Below are positions 12,901-27,900 of a DNA stretch of 64,000 nt, piece by piece. Source of the stretch: Cheilinus undulatus (Eukaryota; Chordata; Actinopteri; Labriformes; Labridae); assembly GCF_018320785.1 (NCBI RefSeq), contig NC_054882.1, forward strand, positions 25,238,719 through 25,302,718, read 5' to 3'. The notes under the pieces were generated by a model that was given only the letters and a program-made list of their open reading frames with translations, had not been told where the DNA came from and did not search any database. A program made the translations under genes and the position numbers. Each line of letters begins with the position of its first letter. Within the stretch, counting starts at the first letter, position 1.

Positions 12901-15900
12901 TTATAATGCTTGATTAAGTGAGTCAAATACAGATATCACAGCAATTTAAAATACTTTTCAGTGTAATGGGTACAAAATGTACTTATTTTAGTATATTTCA
13001 CTTACATAACATTTTAGTAAATGCATTAAATTATGTGTATTAAAGAGTTTGACAGATACTATTGCTGCACGTTACATCTCTAGTTTCTTTCAAAACCCTA
13101 CACATAAATCATTTGTAACAAATTGTTATAGGCACATCAAATTTTTTCTTTTCATGGCAAATGTCGTCTTTCTTCATGCTTACATTATATTTGAAATTGA
13201 CTTGAGAGCCGACATAGAGGACCATATATGCCCCCGCCAGGCTGTAAACTGCCCATCCTTATGTTTCCTAAGAGAGGGTAGGTGGACTAGTTTTCTTTTC
13301 TTTTTTTCTTTTTTTAATAAACCTGCAGCGTTAACATTGTTTTATTAAAGATTTTTAAACTGATGTCTTTTTTCATTTAAGATGAAAAAAAACATTGAAA
13401 TTCAATCACAATTTCTGAAACCATTGACATTAAATGGCTCATTTTGCTAAACCTACTACTACATGTTTCATATGCAGCTCATAAAAAGCATGAACAGCAA
13501 CAAATCCTCACATTTAGCTGCCTGACATGAAAAAATCTTTGACATTTTCCCTGGAATAATAAAGGTCAAAGCTAGAGGTCTTTTGGCATTAGAGATTTTT
13601 TTTTTTTTGTTATTGTCAGCAAATCCCATGAAAAGATTACTCCTTTATCCTGTCTGAGGCGAGTCTAGTGGTTCCTCCTAGAGCAGCATCTCTAATAAAG
13701 GTCACAAATATGACTCATTCTTTTTATCTTACTTCCTGTTAAAAGCATTAAAGAAAGGGCAGAATTGTAAGAAGTTAATAAATAAATCTGTAAGGGGGAA
13801 AAGTTAATGAAGTGTATTGAAATGAGGTGTATTATTTAAATTAGTATATAATATTTTGTAATTCTCTCCTGTATCTATTTAAATACATTTAAGGTAGTGT
13901 TTGGCAATTAATTTTTCAATTTGAATCACAATTTTTGGCTTCCCAAAATCACAAAATTATTTTTTTGTTCATATTATACACCTTAAAAAGTGTTTCACCC
14001 TTTTATTGATTTAATAGATCAATCATGATCAATATAATTAGTCTTTATATTTACAAAAAAACCCTCTTTAATGTCAAAGAGAAAACAGATTTCTACAAAG
14101 GTATTACTTGAATAAAAATGTGTATTGTAAAATAAGTGACTGCATAAATATTTATCATTTCCAGGTCAGAATTTAGTAGATGCATCTGGACACTGCAGTT
14201 TTACTCTCTTCTTTGCAAAACTGCTCAAGCTCTGTCAGACTGCACAGGGATGAGCACAGCCCTTACATGTCCAGCCAAAACTTCTCTGTTGAACTGAGGT
14301 CTGGGCTTTGACTCGGCCACACCAGAACATTCACCTTAGAAGTGATTTTAAAGATCTTTTAATTGTTTTTAAAGTTTTACATGGTCTTGCTCCTTCATAC
14401 ATCACAGACCTCTCATTTTATGTCCCTAATAGATCCCTTAGGTCCTTGACTGCTTCACTTTTAAATGTTCCTCGTGTGACCCACACAAGCACCGGGGAGA
14501 GAGAGCTTTCTGTTTCTATGCCCCAAAACTTTGGAATTTAATCCCCCTGGACATTAGACTATCAAGCTCCACTGATGTTTTTAAAAGAAAACTCAAGACA
14601 CATCTTTTTATTTTGGCTTTTAAATTGTGGTGTTTTTTGTTTTATGTTCTTTTGTATCTTTACCTTAATGTTATCATTTTTTAATCTATGGTTTTGTATT
14701 TTAATGACTCTTTAATTTTCCTTTTCTCTATTTTATCAGTTTTTCTTATTCTATTCCCTTCTATCTTTTGCTCTCTTTGTTTTTTATTGATTCTTATTTT
14801 CTGTTCCTTGTAAAGCACTTTAGGCTCTTATATATGAAAGGTGCTATTCAAATAAATAAAGTTGAAGTTGAAGTTGTCTTTGAACCATTTCTGTGTGGCT
14901 TTTGCTGTATTCTCTGGGTTATTGTCCTTGCTGCAAAATAAATCATCTCCCAAGTTGAATTCTCTTGAAAACTCGGTAAGATTGTCCTCCAGGATTTTCC
15001 CTCATTTTGCCATGTTCATTTTACCCTCTACCTTTGCAAGTCTTCCAGGGACTGCTGCCAAGTAGCATCCCCACAGCATGATGCTGCCACCACCGTGCTT
15101 CACAGTGAGGATGGGGTATTTGTGGTGATGTGCAGTTTGGTGTCTGCTAAACATAGCATCTTGTCTGATGGCCTAAAGAAATCATTTTTAACTCTTCAGA
15201 CCAAAGAACTTTCACTTCCACTTGGCAATGGAGTCTCCCACATGCCTTTTGGAGAACTCTAGTCGAGATCTGAAATTAGTTTCTCCAACAGTGGTTTTCT
15301 CTCAACTCTCTGGCGCTGAGGCACGAGACTGCAGCCTTCTTCAAGGGGACCTTGATTGGAGAGCGGTCTCAGGTGTCGGTAAATGGCCTCAGCGCGGCAG
15401 GGGGAAAGGATCAGCCTCAGGAGAAGCAGAGTGAAGTTAGCCACCAAAACCCAGGGAAACGGAGCCGGAAATCACCAATATAAAACACGTGTGGCCGAAA
15501 ACATCACAGGAATACTGTTTAAGCAGTGACTGGACCTTCCAGACACAGATGTCTTTATACTACAATCACCTGAGACGCATCTCATTGCACTCAGTAATTC
15601 TGAGACTACTAGCACCAATTGGCTGGCCCTCTGTTAAATTAGGTCAGTCACTTTAAAAGGGTTGAATATTTATAGTCATTTATTTTACTTTACACATATT
15701 TTTTTATTTAACTTTACTATGTAAAAGTCTTTTTTCACTTTGACATTGAAAAGAGTTTTTTTTTTTTTGTCACAAAACAAAAACAATCCATGGGTATGAA
15801 TACTTTTTATAGGCAGTGTATGTCATTATTTTATATAATTGATATTTTGGATCATTTATACTCATTAATTGCTTGTTTTTCAAAGTGTTAAAGAGTGTTT

Positions 15901-18900
15901 AAGTTTGATGAATATATGCCATGCAGATGCTGTGAAGTCAAAAAAAATCAATCTTTATGAAATGAGTGATCATGTTTTGTAACTGTGTCCTCAGTGACAA
16001 TCAGAATAATCATGATTAGGATTTTTGCCAGCCCTACTTTAAGGTGACTTACAGTCAAGGTGCACCCAGCAGTCAGCCTGAGTCTGCAGCATTTTCCCTC
16101 TCTCTACTTGACCTGTGTCTCCTCTCTTGGGTTTTGCAGGCTTGATTAGTTCTGGCTGACCGGCAGCAGCTTCACAGCACCCGAGGGCGAGCATCATCTG
16201 TGTGTTTCGCCAAGCGGCCCTCTCTCGTTCTAATTCAATTATGCTGCTTAATTTGAAGTGCTGTTGAACTGTTGGCGGAGCGGCCCACAGAGAAATATCC
16301 CCAAACTCAATCATCAGTGCGGCTCTATTGGATTGGACTGTACTGTATTGTTTTGTGTCTTCTCTCTGGGATTTGTGTCAGACATGTACTGTCAGGCTGT
16401 CTGCAACACATTTATTATTTTGCTTCTTTGTTTTTTTCTTTTACAGCCTGTAAATAAATGCACTCAGGCAGGATGTGTTGATAAGGTTGTGTCAGGCACC
16501 AATCAATACCTTGTTATTTCTCTGTTTATCAGCCTCACCTCCCTGTTTTATGGAGAACCAAGTGAGAAAGAGAAATCCCCCTCGGAGTCCAGCCCCTCTG
16601 ACTCAGACACAAAGGACATGGTGAGTTGTTTTTTTTAATTTGTGATCATTAACATTTTCAGAGCCCCTTAACAGCATTTCAGGTCGATGTAAAGCTACCC
16701 TGTGGATTTTATCCTTCATAAAAACTGATGTGTTTACATCCTCTCTCAACAAAACACATTTTATGTGTCCCAAAGGTTTAACAAAGGGTTCATTGCTTTT
16801 CTTAAAGGGGACATATTATGCAAAAATCACTTTTTCAGGCTTTTCTAACAGAAACATGTGCCCCTGGCCTGTCAACAATCCTCTCAAGTACCAGAAAAAT
16901 CAATTTCCTCTCCCCCTCTCTTTCTCCACCTTTCAGAAAATATGTGCTGAAACAAGCCATTCTCAGATTTTACACCTAGAGACCTAACATGGGGCATAAA
17001 CACCCGCCCCCAGGTTTGGTTGGCCCTCCCCGACTTGGAGGAAAGTTCCGCCCTCCTCTCCTGATCCTCTCAGTTGCCAGCTGAGATGCTGGATAGTTCA
17101 GTGGGTTACCCTGCTGGTGCTGGGAGATTGATGGTCTGAGTCCCAGTCTAGTCCTATACTTTGGATAAAAGTGTCTGTAACATCAGGAGTGCTGCATCCA
17201 TTTCCTGAGAAGAATCTGGTCAGGGGAGGAGTCAAACAGCTAATTACCATTTAATGCCACAGACACAGAAATGGCTTGTTCTGAGAAGGGCTGAAACAGA
17301 GGGGTTTTTATACATGCAAAATCCAATACTGGAGTGTTTTTTCAGTAATAAACTTCACAGGCATGCTATGGGGACCTCTGAGAACAATATAAACTTGTCT
17401 TAAAAGGGTAAAACATGTCCCCTTTAACTGTGAAATAGTTGCATCAGGATAACAAGTGGAATTTGTAACTGTAGCCTGTGCACAAGGTGCTTGTTTTAGC
17501 TGAGCTGAACCAGCATCCCACACACTGTATCAGTTTTTGATATCTTTAATCCCTCTCAAACGTTCTTGCAGTATACAGTATCACCATCACATTAATACAA
17601 ATCAAATTATGCTAAAAGCAGCTCAGGCCAAGCAAGCACTGACATGCACAGTGCGCCTTGATGAGTAGGGCGCCTCCACAATGAACGGCATGTGGAGGCT
17701 TTTCCCAACTCTGAAAACTCTTTTAGCTCTACTTGTGTTTAATTCAGCTTCACAGGTAAACAGAGTAGCATTAGGACTGAGGATCAAATGGAGTTTGGTC
17801 TCTTTTTCCTCTCCCTCTGTGCATATGGAGAACATTTTTCCTCTTTTACTGTACTTTGCTTTGTTAACACCGGGTTGTTTCCAGTACACAGTTAAAACCG
17901 AAGTGTTGAATTTTCAGCGTTAAACATTTCAGAGCTGATTTTAACACCCAAAGTGTAATTTTAACTCAATTCTGAGATAAATGCCCTTCAGTTGTTGATC
18001 CATTCAGTGTTAATTCAACTCTGTAAAGAACCAATTGATCTAAGCTCTGTCCACTGTCATTTCAAATCTTGAATGTTGACTTTTCCCATCATGCCCTTGG
18101 GCAAAGTGTTTAGATGTGCTTAGATGTTGTGTGTTGTACAGTGATCACTGCTGGGACTCTCTTTGTTGATGTTTTTGGGGAATTATTGTTGTTTTTTGTG
18201 TTGAACACCTCTGCACCATGAATGAAGTGATCCACTCCATTAGTCACTTACTATATTAGATGCTTGGTCCAAAGAGCATGCGAAGAGGGCCTATGTAAAG
18301 AGGTGAATTGGCCCCGTCCAGGCTCATTGAATAATAAGTGCCCAGTCATGACCAGATTAAGTCCAGGATTAAAGTTATCCAAACTAAAACTGACCATCAG
18401 CTTCACCAAACAGCTGAGGACGGTGCTGAAGACAGACTTGATAAGAAATAATGTACAGAAAAAAAGGAAGTTGTTGGGTCACTTTGGCTTGTACCCTCTA
18501 AAAAGTAGGTTGCCAGGAAAAAAAAGTTTAGCAAACACTGGTCTAAGTGATACTAATCTGAGATCTTCCCATCTCTGTGTGAATTTTGGGACTGTGACTG
18601 GTAGTATCTATGTTGGTGATACTGATGTAAGCCATTCCTCCTTACAATGTTCTTATTTATTTACATTTGCAGTAATACCAGGTTGTTACAGCAAACTTGT
18701 CAGTGGTATCTTAATCTTTAAAAATGCACCATGCTGCACTTTTACAATAAAGTCCACTTGTCCAGGATGATATCACGTCAACATTTGTGAGAGGAAAGTT
18801 TGGATCATGACTCAGCTGGCCTGTCTGTGACTGGGTGACACCTGTGTGACAGACTGAGGACACGCCCTACGTGTTTACAGCCCCGTACGACAAAGACTCA

Positions 18901-21900
18901 GACTGGTGTCATCGCACTGTGCCTACACAGAGCTGAGGCTGCAGTAAAGTGGTTACTGCTGCAGGCTAGACCTATTAAATCTGCATCTCTGTGTCACTCT
19001 GCAGACCTTATTACTATGCTAATAGAGGGAGCATGCAAATATCCAGATGTGCTGTGCACAGACTTGCATACAGATGTCATTAATTATCTGAAATAAGCCA
19101 TCCATTTCATGTTTTATGGCTCTCTTGTCCTTGCAGGGCTTCTGCTCATGGCTCTCATCTCTCTACCATATGAAGTAAGTAAATAAACTTGCTGCCCTTC
19201 TTATTATTTTACCCTTCGCTTATTTAAGTTTCCATTTTAATTGGCTCTGTCCTCAAAGCTGAAGTCACAGTCGAATGTAAAGTCTCGTATATGTCATTTA
19301 GCAGGAAAAACAAACGAGTCTGAGCTCATGTGGCCGCTGCTGCCGTGGTTTCCCCTTGAATATTTGCACTTGCTTAAGTCTCACTGCACACAACAGATTT
19401 AGGCTCATAAAAAAAGCGATTTCCACGGTGTCCATGGTTTCCATAGTATAATGGTGGAGTTTGGGTGCTGCTGTTTTTAGCTTTCATGCCACTGGCTCAC
19501 CCAGGGATCCCTGGGAAAGTGTGAACCCACCCTGCAAGTTCGCAATGTGTGGGCTGCCATGAGACCAGCATGCACCTCTTTCCTACTTTTTTTCTTGCTT
19601 TTTTTGTTCTATTTTATGACATTGGGTTTCCTGAACTCCCTGCCTGGTAATCAAGATTTCTGGCACCAACATGGGGGTGCCACACTTTTAATCATGATGA
19701 GGTGTAAACATGGCCCATATGTCCTGGAGAACAGTAGAGCATGATTAAGAATTTCTCATGCTCAACCTGCAGCATCTTTTTTCTTATGATCCTTCGTATT
19801 AGATTTAAAGATTCTTGGGTTAATTCTGCTCTGTTTTATCGTCCAATTCATTGAGCATAGTGCGCTAATGATATTCCAAGTGCAAACACAGAAAAGTTGT
19901 TATGCTTCATGCAGTTTTCTTCTGCTTCTTACAGAGCTCAGTTTTCTTTACATACAGATGATAAAGCAGACAGTAAGAGGACACTTTTTCAGTTTTATAT
20001 GAAGTCAACCTGTCAGATGTAGTGTAAGTTTCATTTTCCTTTACAAAATATAAAAATAAAATATCACTAATAAATATCCCACTTATCTTCTCATACATGT
20101 TTAAGTGTGTGTAGGTTGAAATGTTGGAAAGGTCTCAGACGGCCCTTTAAGGTTTAATCCTTGTTATAATTCTTGTCATTTCAATTTAAATTTTAAGATT
20201 TGGTGCAGTTGTTGTCAGGATCATTGAAATGTTGCACATGGCATTTGTCATAAATACTGCAGTGCAGTTACCACCAACTCCCCACAGATAATATGTATTT
20301 TAGGAATTAAATATCATTCTAGCCATGCATTGCTGTAAGAGGGGTCATTTTAAATTATTTTTAAATTGGGCATTTTATGCAGTTTGTAGTTCTGATAGTT
20401 TTTTCTCTATAAGCAGCTTTTATTGCGCATTTATTTTCATTATTTATATTTGGCGCTCTGGCTGTTCTGGGATCCCCCTGCCCACAAGGGAGGTCTGAAT
20501 CAGTGAGAAAAGAAGAACAAAAATCAGAGCAGAGCAGACATCAGTGACAACAGAATGGCACTGATTCAGTCAGAAGCAGAGTGAAGGAGGAGCTGGACTG
20601 GAGGAGGGTTGCAAAAGTGACTTGCAGAGAGAGAAGCAAAGAGTAGGCAGGCTAATGCAGCTTAAATAAAGCGGCATAAGTGTGATTAGCCAATAGCATG
20701 GAAATCAGCTGGCCGTCAGCTGATGTGGGCTTGCATGAGATACATCTGATCTCAATTATATGACAGCGCTTGACCCTGTGGCCTACCTGATCTAATGCTA
20801 CAAGCTAAATATTTTACTATTAGCCATAAAGTCATAACCAACCACGGTAGACTTATCACAAGCTACATGAGTGCGAAACAATGGTATATGCTCCTGTAGA
20901 ACACTGCCTTCTAGCTGTTGATGACAACAGTACATGGCAGCATACTTTTAAACACTATATATACCATATAAACACTACAGTAAAGTATAAACACTGCAAG
21001 ACAAGAAAAAAGGTCTGTGTATGCTTTCAAAGTCTGAAAAGCTATCACTTGCAGTGAATTGAGCTGCTCATACTAGATTGTAGTTCTTTTACTCCTTGAC
21101 AAAATATGCACATGATTTTTTTCCCCGTCTTTTTTTAATTATGTTTTTGCGCTGATACAAGGTGTAATAACTACAAGTATTTTGTTAGCTAATTTACTTG
21201 GTTGCTAGATTAATAATTTTAATAAAAGGACTTTTAAAAGTGTCATTGGACGATTTGAATGGAGATGTTTTCTTTCAGAGCCAGAGCCATCTAAAAGCAG
21301 CACAATCCCTCCATGATTCAAGCAATCTCATTTTTTTTTTTTTTCTTTTCCTACAGGGACGAAGAGATCCGTAGCAAATGCGGCATCGATGCTGTCACAT
21401 ACCTGTCCTTCCAGCGCCACATCATCCTGCTCATGATGGTGGTTTGCCTGCTGTCTTTGGCCATCATCCTGCCGGTCAACTTCTCCGGGAACCTCCTGGG
21501 TATTTTAGTCCTCTACATGATGGTCTAACTGGTCCGACTGTTTTAAAAAACAGAGGGATATCCTTAACTTCAGGAGAGACACATTTAGGGAACCTCACAG
21601 GGAGAGAAGCCAGGCCACACAGAGACAAACATACAGCTAAAGGATTTGTCGGCTGAATGCACAGAAAGTCTGGCTCTAAACAGTCTGCGGGAAAGCTGAG
21701 TTTTAAAAAAAACAAAGTATCTTACAGACATGAAAGAAGATCAAAGATAATTCTAATTTAAAAAGACATGTAAAACAACAAAATGAAGTAAAACCACAGC
21801 TATTTTCATACACAAAGGCCACGCTTCATCTAATGGGAGTTTCTAGCATGCCAGTGGCAATTCTTCAAGTAGAATTGTGGAAATAGAACGTGCTTCATTT

Positions 21901-24900
21901 CCTCCCAACATACACATGTAGGTGTCAGGGGTGGGATGAAGCAGAAAATTAGCTGCTAAATACAAGCAGAAATTCCTTTTGGCAGCACTGAGCTTATTTT
22001 GTAGGAAGTGTTGAGTAAGTGGTTCCATGACTGCATGAAGAACAGGAGCCATAATGGGAGCAGGGCTTTCCACAGAAACTTTTTATTACTGCTGGCTGTC
22101 ATCTTATGGGCCACTGTGTCACCTCGGCCATTAAATAAACCCTCTGACAGGCTGCCATGGCAATGGCAAACAAAGGGTGTCCTAATTAGAGCAGCAAGAC
22201 TGCGATGTTTAAATTTTGTGTCATTGAGAAGAGACATTTCATTTAAACGCTCTCTGAATAGTTGCATTGCTTCACCCTCCAGACAAAAGAGGAGGAGTTT
22301 CCTTGCAGTCATTTAAAAATTAAAATGTCTCGCTTTCTGTCATTTTTCATTATTTCTACAGGAGACAGTCCTGAGAACTTTGGAAGAACAACACTGGCTA
22401 ATGTTAGCGCAAAGTAAGTCCAACACTTCATCAATGACATCAAATATGGTAACAAAGCACAGAGCAGAGCAGTGAGAAAAACACAGGACTTTCTTTATTC
22501 GTTTACATGTGTCTCACAGGGACAGCTTTCTGTGGCTCCACAGTGTCTTTGCTCTGGTCTACTTCATCATCACAGTGCTCTGTATGGCCCATCACTCCAT
22601 ACGGCTGGAGTACAGAGAGGATGAGAAGGTTTGTCTCAAACACATGATAATATCAAGGCCCTACCGTTTTTCCGCTGCAATGATATCAGTTTATCAAGAC
22701 CAGTTCCATAATTTAGCATTTTAGCATGCTAATTAGTGCTAAACATAAAGTGCGACCAAGACTGCAGGGGATTTCACCAGTTTTACAAGTGTTTCATCAT
22801 AAACTCAACCAAGATTTCATCCCTCTGGTTGCATTAGTGAGATATGCAATGGATCAAAGTGATTCAAGCTCGTCCTCTGGGGAACATGAATGTGTTAGAA
22901 ATATATCCAGTGAAAGCACTAATATATCACTTAAAGCCACCTGGTAGTGTCACAATGGGATCATTTCTACAAATTAATTTCTTATTTTGTTTAATCTTGG
23001 AATCACAATTAAGAAGGAGAGCTTTTTTTTAACTCAGGTTCTGGGTTTTGGGTTGCCAAAGATCTTGGGGGGGGCATAAGGCTTTGTCTGCTCTGAGGCT
23101 GCCAAAATTAGATTTGTTCATATGGACTAAGTCCATGATAACACAGTTATTAAGTAGTTTATATTAAGGTCTTTTGATAAGAAAAGCATGCATGGGCCTT
23201 TTTTAGGGTTTTTATTAGTGAAACAATTAAAATCTATGTTGATTTTTGGTGGCAGTGTGTCACTTTTTCTTGTCTCTTGGGTCCTTGGGGGCAGACAGAC
23301 AACATGGAAATGCGATCCAATGTGATCATCCTCAGTGTAGAGGCTTATAAAGAGCTATAGAAATGTAGAAAATTTTATACATCAAAAAATATGTTTTAAT
23401 ATAAGGACACACAAAGATACACTATATGGACAAAAGTATTCAGCTGCCTGAATATAACACCACAGGGATTGGAATGGCATTGTATTCAAATACATGTCCT
23501 TTAATATGGAGTTGTCCCTCTTTTGCAGCTTTAGCAGCCTCTACTCTTCTGGGAAGGCTTTCCACAAGATTTTGAAGTGTTTCTGTGGGAATTTGTGCCC
23601 ATTTATTCTGTACAGCATTCAAGAAGTCAGGCACTGATGTTGCACAAGAAGGCCTGGCTCGCAATGTCGGTTTCAGTTCCTCCCAAAGGTGCTCGATGAG
23701 GTTTAAGATCATTGTTGGAATAGAAAAGGGCCTTCTACAAACTGTTGCCACAAAGTTGGAAGCAATGTCCAAAATGTCTTGGTTTGTCTCAGGTTGCTTT
23801 ACACCACTGATGTATGGGTTTCATGCAGCTGCTCACCCATAGAAACCAATTCCATGAAGATCCCACCACCGTTTTTGTGCTCACATTAATGCCAATGGAA
23901 ATTCAGATCTCTTCAGCTGTGAGGCAGCACCCCTATTATACAATTTTACATGGTCTTCTGCTTCGTGGCTGAGTTGCTGTTGTTTCTGAACTCTTCCACT
24001 TTCTAATGAAAGTGGAAAATTCAGCAGGGTAGACATTTTCCTGAACCATGCATGACTAGATGCTTGATTTTATATACCTGTGGCAATGGGTCTGATTGAA
24101 ACACCTGAATTTAATAATTAACAGGTGTGGTCAAATACTTTTGTCCATATAGTGATTAGTATTGCATGTACTAGTAATATCACTTTGACTGGAAATGTAA
24201 ATAAAGAAATAGTCAGAGGATCTCATTAAGAGCCATCTTCTGGGGACCATGAGCGTATGTGCTAAATATGAAGTCATTGTCGGGGCATTTTTGTCAGGAC
24301 CAAAGTGCTGGGTAGACCTCCATGGAGCCATGCAGCCAGCATAGCTGACTTTCTTTGATTTGATGGTATTTTATTTTATTTTATTTTTATTTTATTTATT
24401 TTATTTTTTTTAAAGAATAACCCCTCACAGTGATGGTGTTATGTGTTGCAGGTTGCGAGGACACTGATGATAACCTCCATACCAAGAGAGATATCTGACC
24501 CAGGACTCATCACAAAACACTTCCAGTACTTATGTCTTCTTCTTTGTTTCATTTTAACATCAGTTAAACCCTATCTTCGTGTAAAAGAAGCCTTGTCCAT
24601 CCTTTTGCACACATGTACTTGCTACCATCACAGTCACTATGATTCACTCCTTCTGCTCCATTCACTAGTGAGGCCTACCCCAGCTGTACTGTCACTGATA
24701 TCCATTTCTGCTTTGATGTCCACAAGTTGATGCGGCTGGACTTAGAGAGGTATGGTAACAGTTTTAAGACAAACTTAAGACTGGAGCAGCACAGCTTGTG
24801 ACTTCAGTGTGAGCCTCTTGTGTTTTGCAGGCGCAAAGCAATGAAAGGAAGGCTGTATTTTGCCACAAAAGCCCAAAAGGATGGAAAGATCATGATCAAG

Positions 24901-27900
24901 ACTCATCCATGTGCCCAGATATTCTGCTGTGACTTCTGTGGATTTGAAAAGGTACTTTAGATCTGCACAGGGAGTGTATAACCACCGGATGGCACTGCAG
25001 TCCAAAAGTAGCATCCTGCTCCTTACGTCTGTGGGCATTAAGATGCAGTGAGTAATGTGTGCCCTAACTTTTCCCTGCAGGTGGATGCAGAACAGTATTA
25101 CAGCGAACTAGAGGAGAAGCGAACAGATGAGTTCAACGCTGAAAAGAACCGCATCACCATGAAGAGGCTGGGCATCGCCTTTGTGACTTTCCGTGATGAG
25201 AGGATGACCGCTGTGTGAGTAAACAGCAGCATGACATCAATGTTTGTGTCCTCTCAGCAAACTGTGTCACAGCAGGGCGCAGCTATAACACTCATGAAAG
25301 CAGGGATGACTGTGTGCTGATGCAGATTTCTGCCGTTGCTTTCTACATCTTGTTTTGTTTTCCAGCATTGTGAAAGATTACAGTTGTGTGAACTGCCGCC
25401 GCAAACCCCAGCAGTCCAGCATCACCACAGTGGTGCAGTCACACAAGTGGGGGGTCAGCTACGCACCTGCTCCCAGTGACATCATCTGGTTAGTACTGTA
25501 GTCCTAATCCAGCCTTATGGTTCCTCATGTTTGTATGCTCTCACAGTCAACCAATAGGAATCTGTTTTTAATAGCAATTATAATACAACTAAAACATTAG
25601 AGAAAGTGCTTATAAATAAAATAGGTAAATAAATAAATGAATATTTGCCTCATTTGAACCAGATAAACACCGGTTAACGAGGCAAGGTATACATTACAGG
25701 ATAATAAAAGGTTAATACAGTCATAAAGCACACATTAGGATAAGGTGATGAACCACCACTAAATAATCCTAAAATCTAATCATATAATCCTTGGGTCAGA
25801 GTGGATATTCATATGAGGAAAACCCCATAAAGCATCCTTGAGATATTGCTTAAACCCCTAGAGGTCCACTGGCTATTTTGCCATTTTGTTAATTTTCTTT
25901 TTACAAACTTAACCACTCAGAAAATGTATATCATGCTTATGTTTGGAATATTCTTTTTTGGCACTACCTCAACTTTATAAAATAAAAACAATAGTTTAAA
26001 AATTTTTAATTTACAGTATTAGATATAGGGCCTCCAGAAACACAACACCCCACAAAGAGTATTTTTAAAAATTGTTTTTTAGAACAATATATTGTCATTG
26101 TTAGAAAGAAATTACAATATACTGAAATTATGAAAAAAAGTACCAGTGCCAGTCCTGTACAGCATGGTCCACTGTCCCCATGTGTAACATTAATTTCTAT
26201 ATCAAATTCAAATGATCCTATTTTCTGTTTTACTTGCCCGATTGACATCGAACAAAAACCATAAGAAAGATAAAGATCATGCTTTCCACATGAAGTGATT
26301 TCAGTGTAAAATGTGGCTTTGTTTTCATGTTGTCATGTGACAAAAGTAGTGGATGATGAAATCACACCAGCGTGATCAGGGACCCCTAAGGGCTACCAAG
26401 CAAGGGATAAATATGATGCCTAATGACCTTGACCTTTGACATATGACCTCCAACATGCCGATTTTGTTATGTTGCAGCGTGTGGCTACAATTGTTTGAAT
26501 TCACCTTTTCTCTCATTAATCTACTCTTGATTACGACCCATTATGACAACGTAAAACCGAAATTTTTGAAAATTTGTGAATTTATGAAAGATTTAAAAAA
26601 CTTAAATATCATATTGACATATGTATTCAGCCCCTTACAAAAACACTTGAACTTTAGCTCAATCGTTGCTGAGATGTTTCTACGCCTTAACCAGACCTGT
26701 GGTAAATGAAATTGATTGGGCATGATTTGGAAAGGCACATACCTCTCTTTTGAGGCCTCACAGCTGAAGCCATGAGGTCAAAGGAACTGCCTGCAGAGCT
26801 CAGAGACAGATCTGAGGAAGCCTACATAAAAAAATCTGTTGCACTAAAGGTTCTCATGATCTCAGTGGCCTCCATAATTCTCAAATGGAAGATGAGAACC
26901 AGGAGTCTTCCAAGCGGTGACCAAGAATCCAATGGTCACTCTGACTGAGCTCCAGAGATCCTGTGTGGAGATAGGACCAAATTTCAGCAGGAGAGCCATC
27001 ACTGCAGCCCTCCACTGATCTGACCTTTATGGCAAAGTGGCTAGATGGAGGCCTCTTTACAGTGCAAAACACATGGAAGTCTGCTTGGAGTTTGCATCTG
27101 GTCTGATGAAACCAAGCTTGAACTGTTTGGCCTCACTTCTAAACATTATTTCTGGAGGAAACCATACACCGCTCAACACCTGCCTAATATCATTCCAACA
27201 GTGAAGCATGGTGGTGGCAGCATCATGCTGTTGGGGTGTTTTTCAGCAGCAGGGACTGGGAGACTGTTGAGGGTTGAGGGAGAGCAGAATGGAGCAAAGT
27301 ACATAGATGTCTTATATGAAAATCTTGTATGAAGAGCTCAGGACCTCAGACTGGGCCAAAGGTTGGCCTTCCAACATGACAGTGACCCTAAGCACACAAC
27401 CAAGACAACACAGGAGTGTCTTAGGAACAACTCTGTGAATGTCCTAGAGTGGCCTGACTTGAGACCTATCAGACATCTCTGGAGAGACCTGGAAATGTTG
27501 TCCACCAATTACCCCCATCTGACCTGACTTAGCTTGAGAGGATTTGCAAAGAAGAGCAACAGAAACCCCCCCCCAATCCAAGTGTGCAAGCTTTCGCGTC
27601 ATATAAAATAGACTCAAGGTGGAAACTGCTGCCAAAAGTACCCCAACTAAGTGTGACTAATGATGGAAAAAAATAATTTAGTGATTTTAGAAACACTAAA
27701 AGATCATCCAGATTAAAAAATTAAAATAAATAAACTTATAAAACATTGAAAAAAATAATTTTAAAAAATCATTAAATGAGACAAAAACAGAATAAAAAAT
27801 TTAACACTTCACACCTGTACACATTACAGGCAGTTTATTAACCTGTAAGTTTGGACTATGTAGATGGCTGATGCAAACACACGTAGACACATGATCTTTG

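Noticed and set aside
16258..16638. 126-codon open frame overlapping a tmem63c exon
   Set aside because: Its 3' part coincides with the real exon 16533-16620, but the rest reads through the acceptor and intron.
17085..17195. tRNA gene candidate
   Set aside because: A- and B-box-like words are present but no full cloverleaf, and a fish SINE body follows; called a SINE fragment.
18264..18770. Longest single open frame in the window (168 codons, + strand)
   Set aside because: It begins with TTG, lies wholly in a tmem63c intron, has no recognisable family motif, and no splice-linked partner was seen; a chance frame is more likely.
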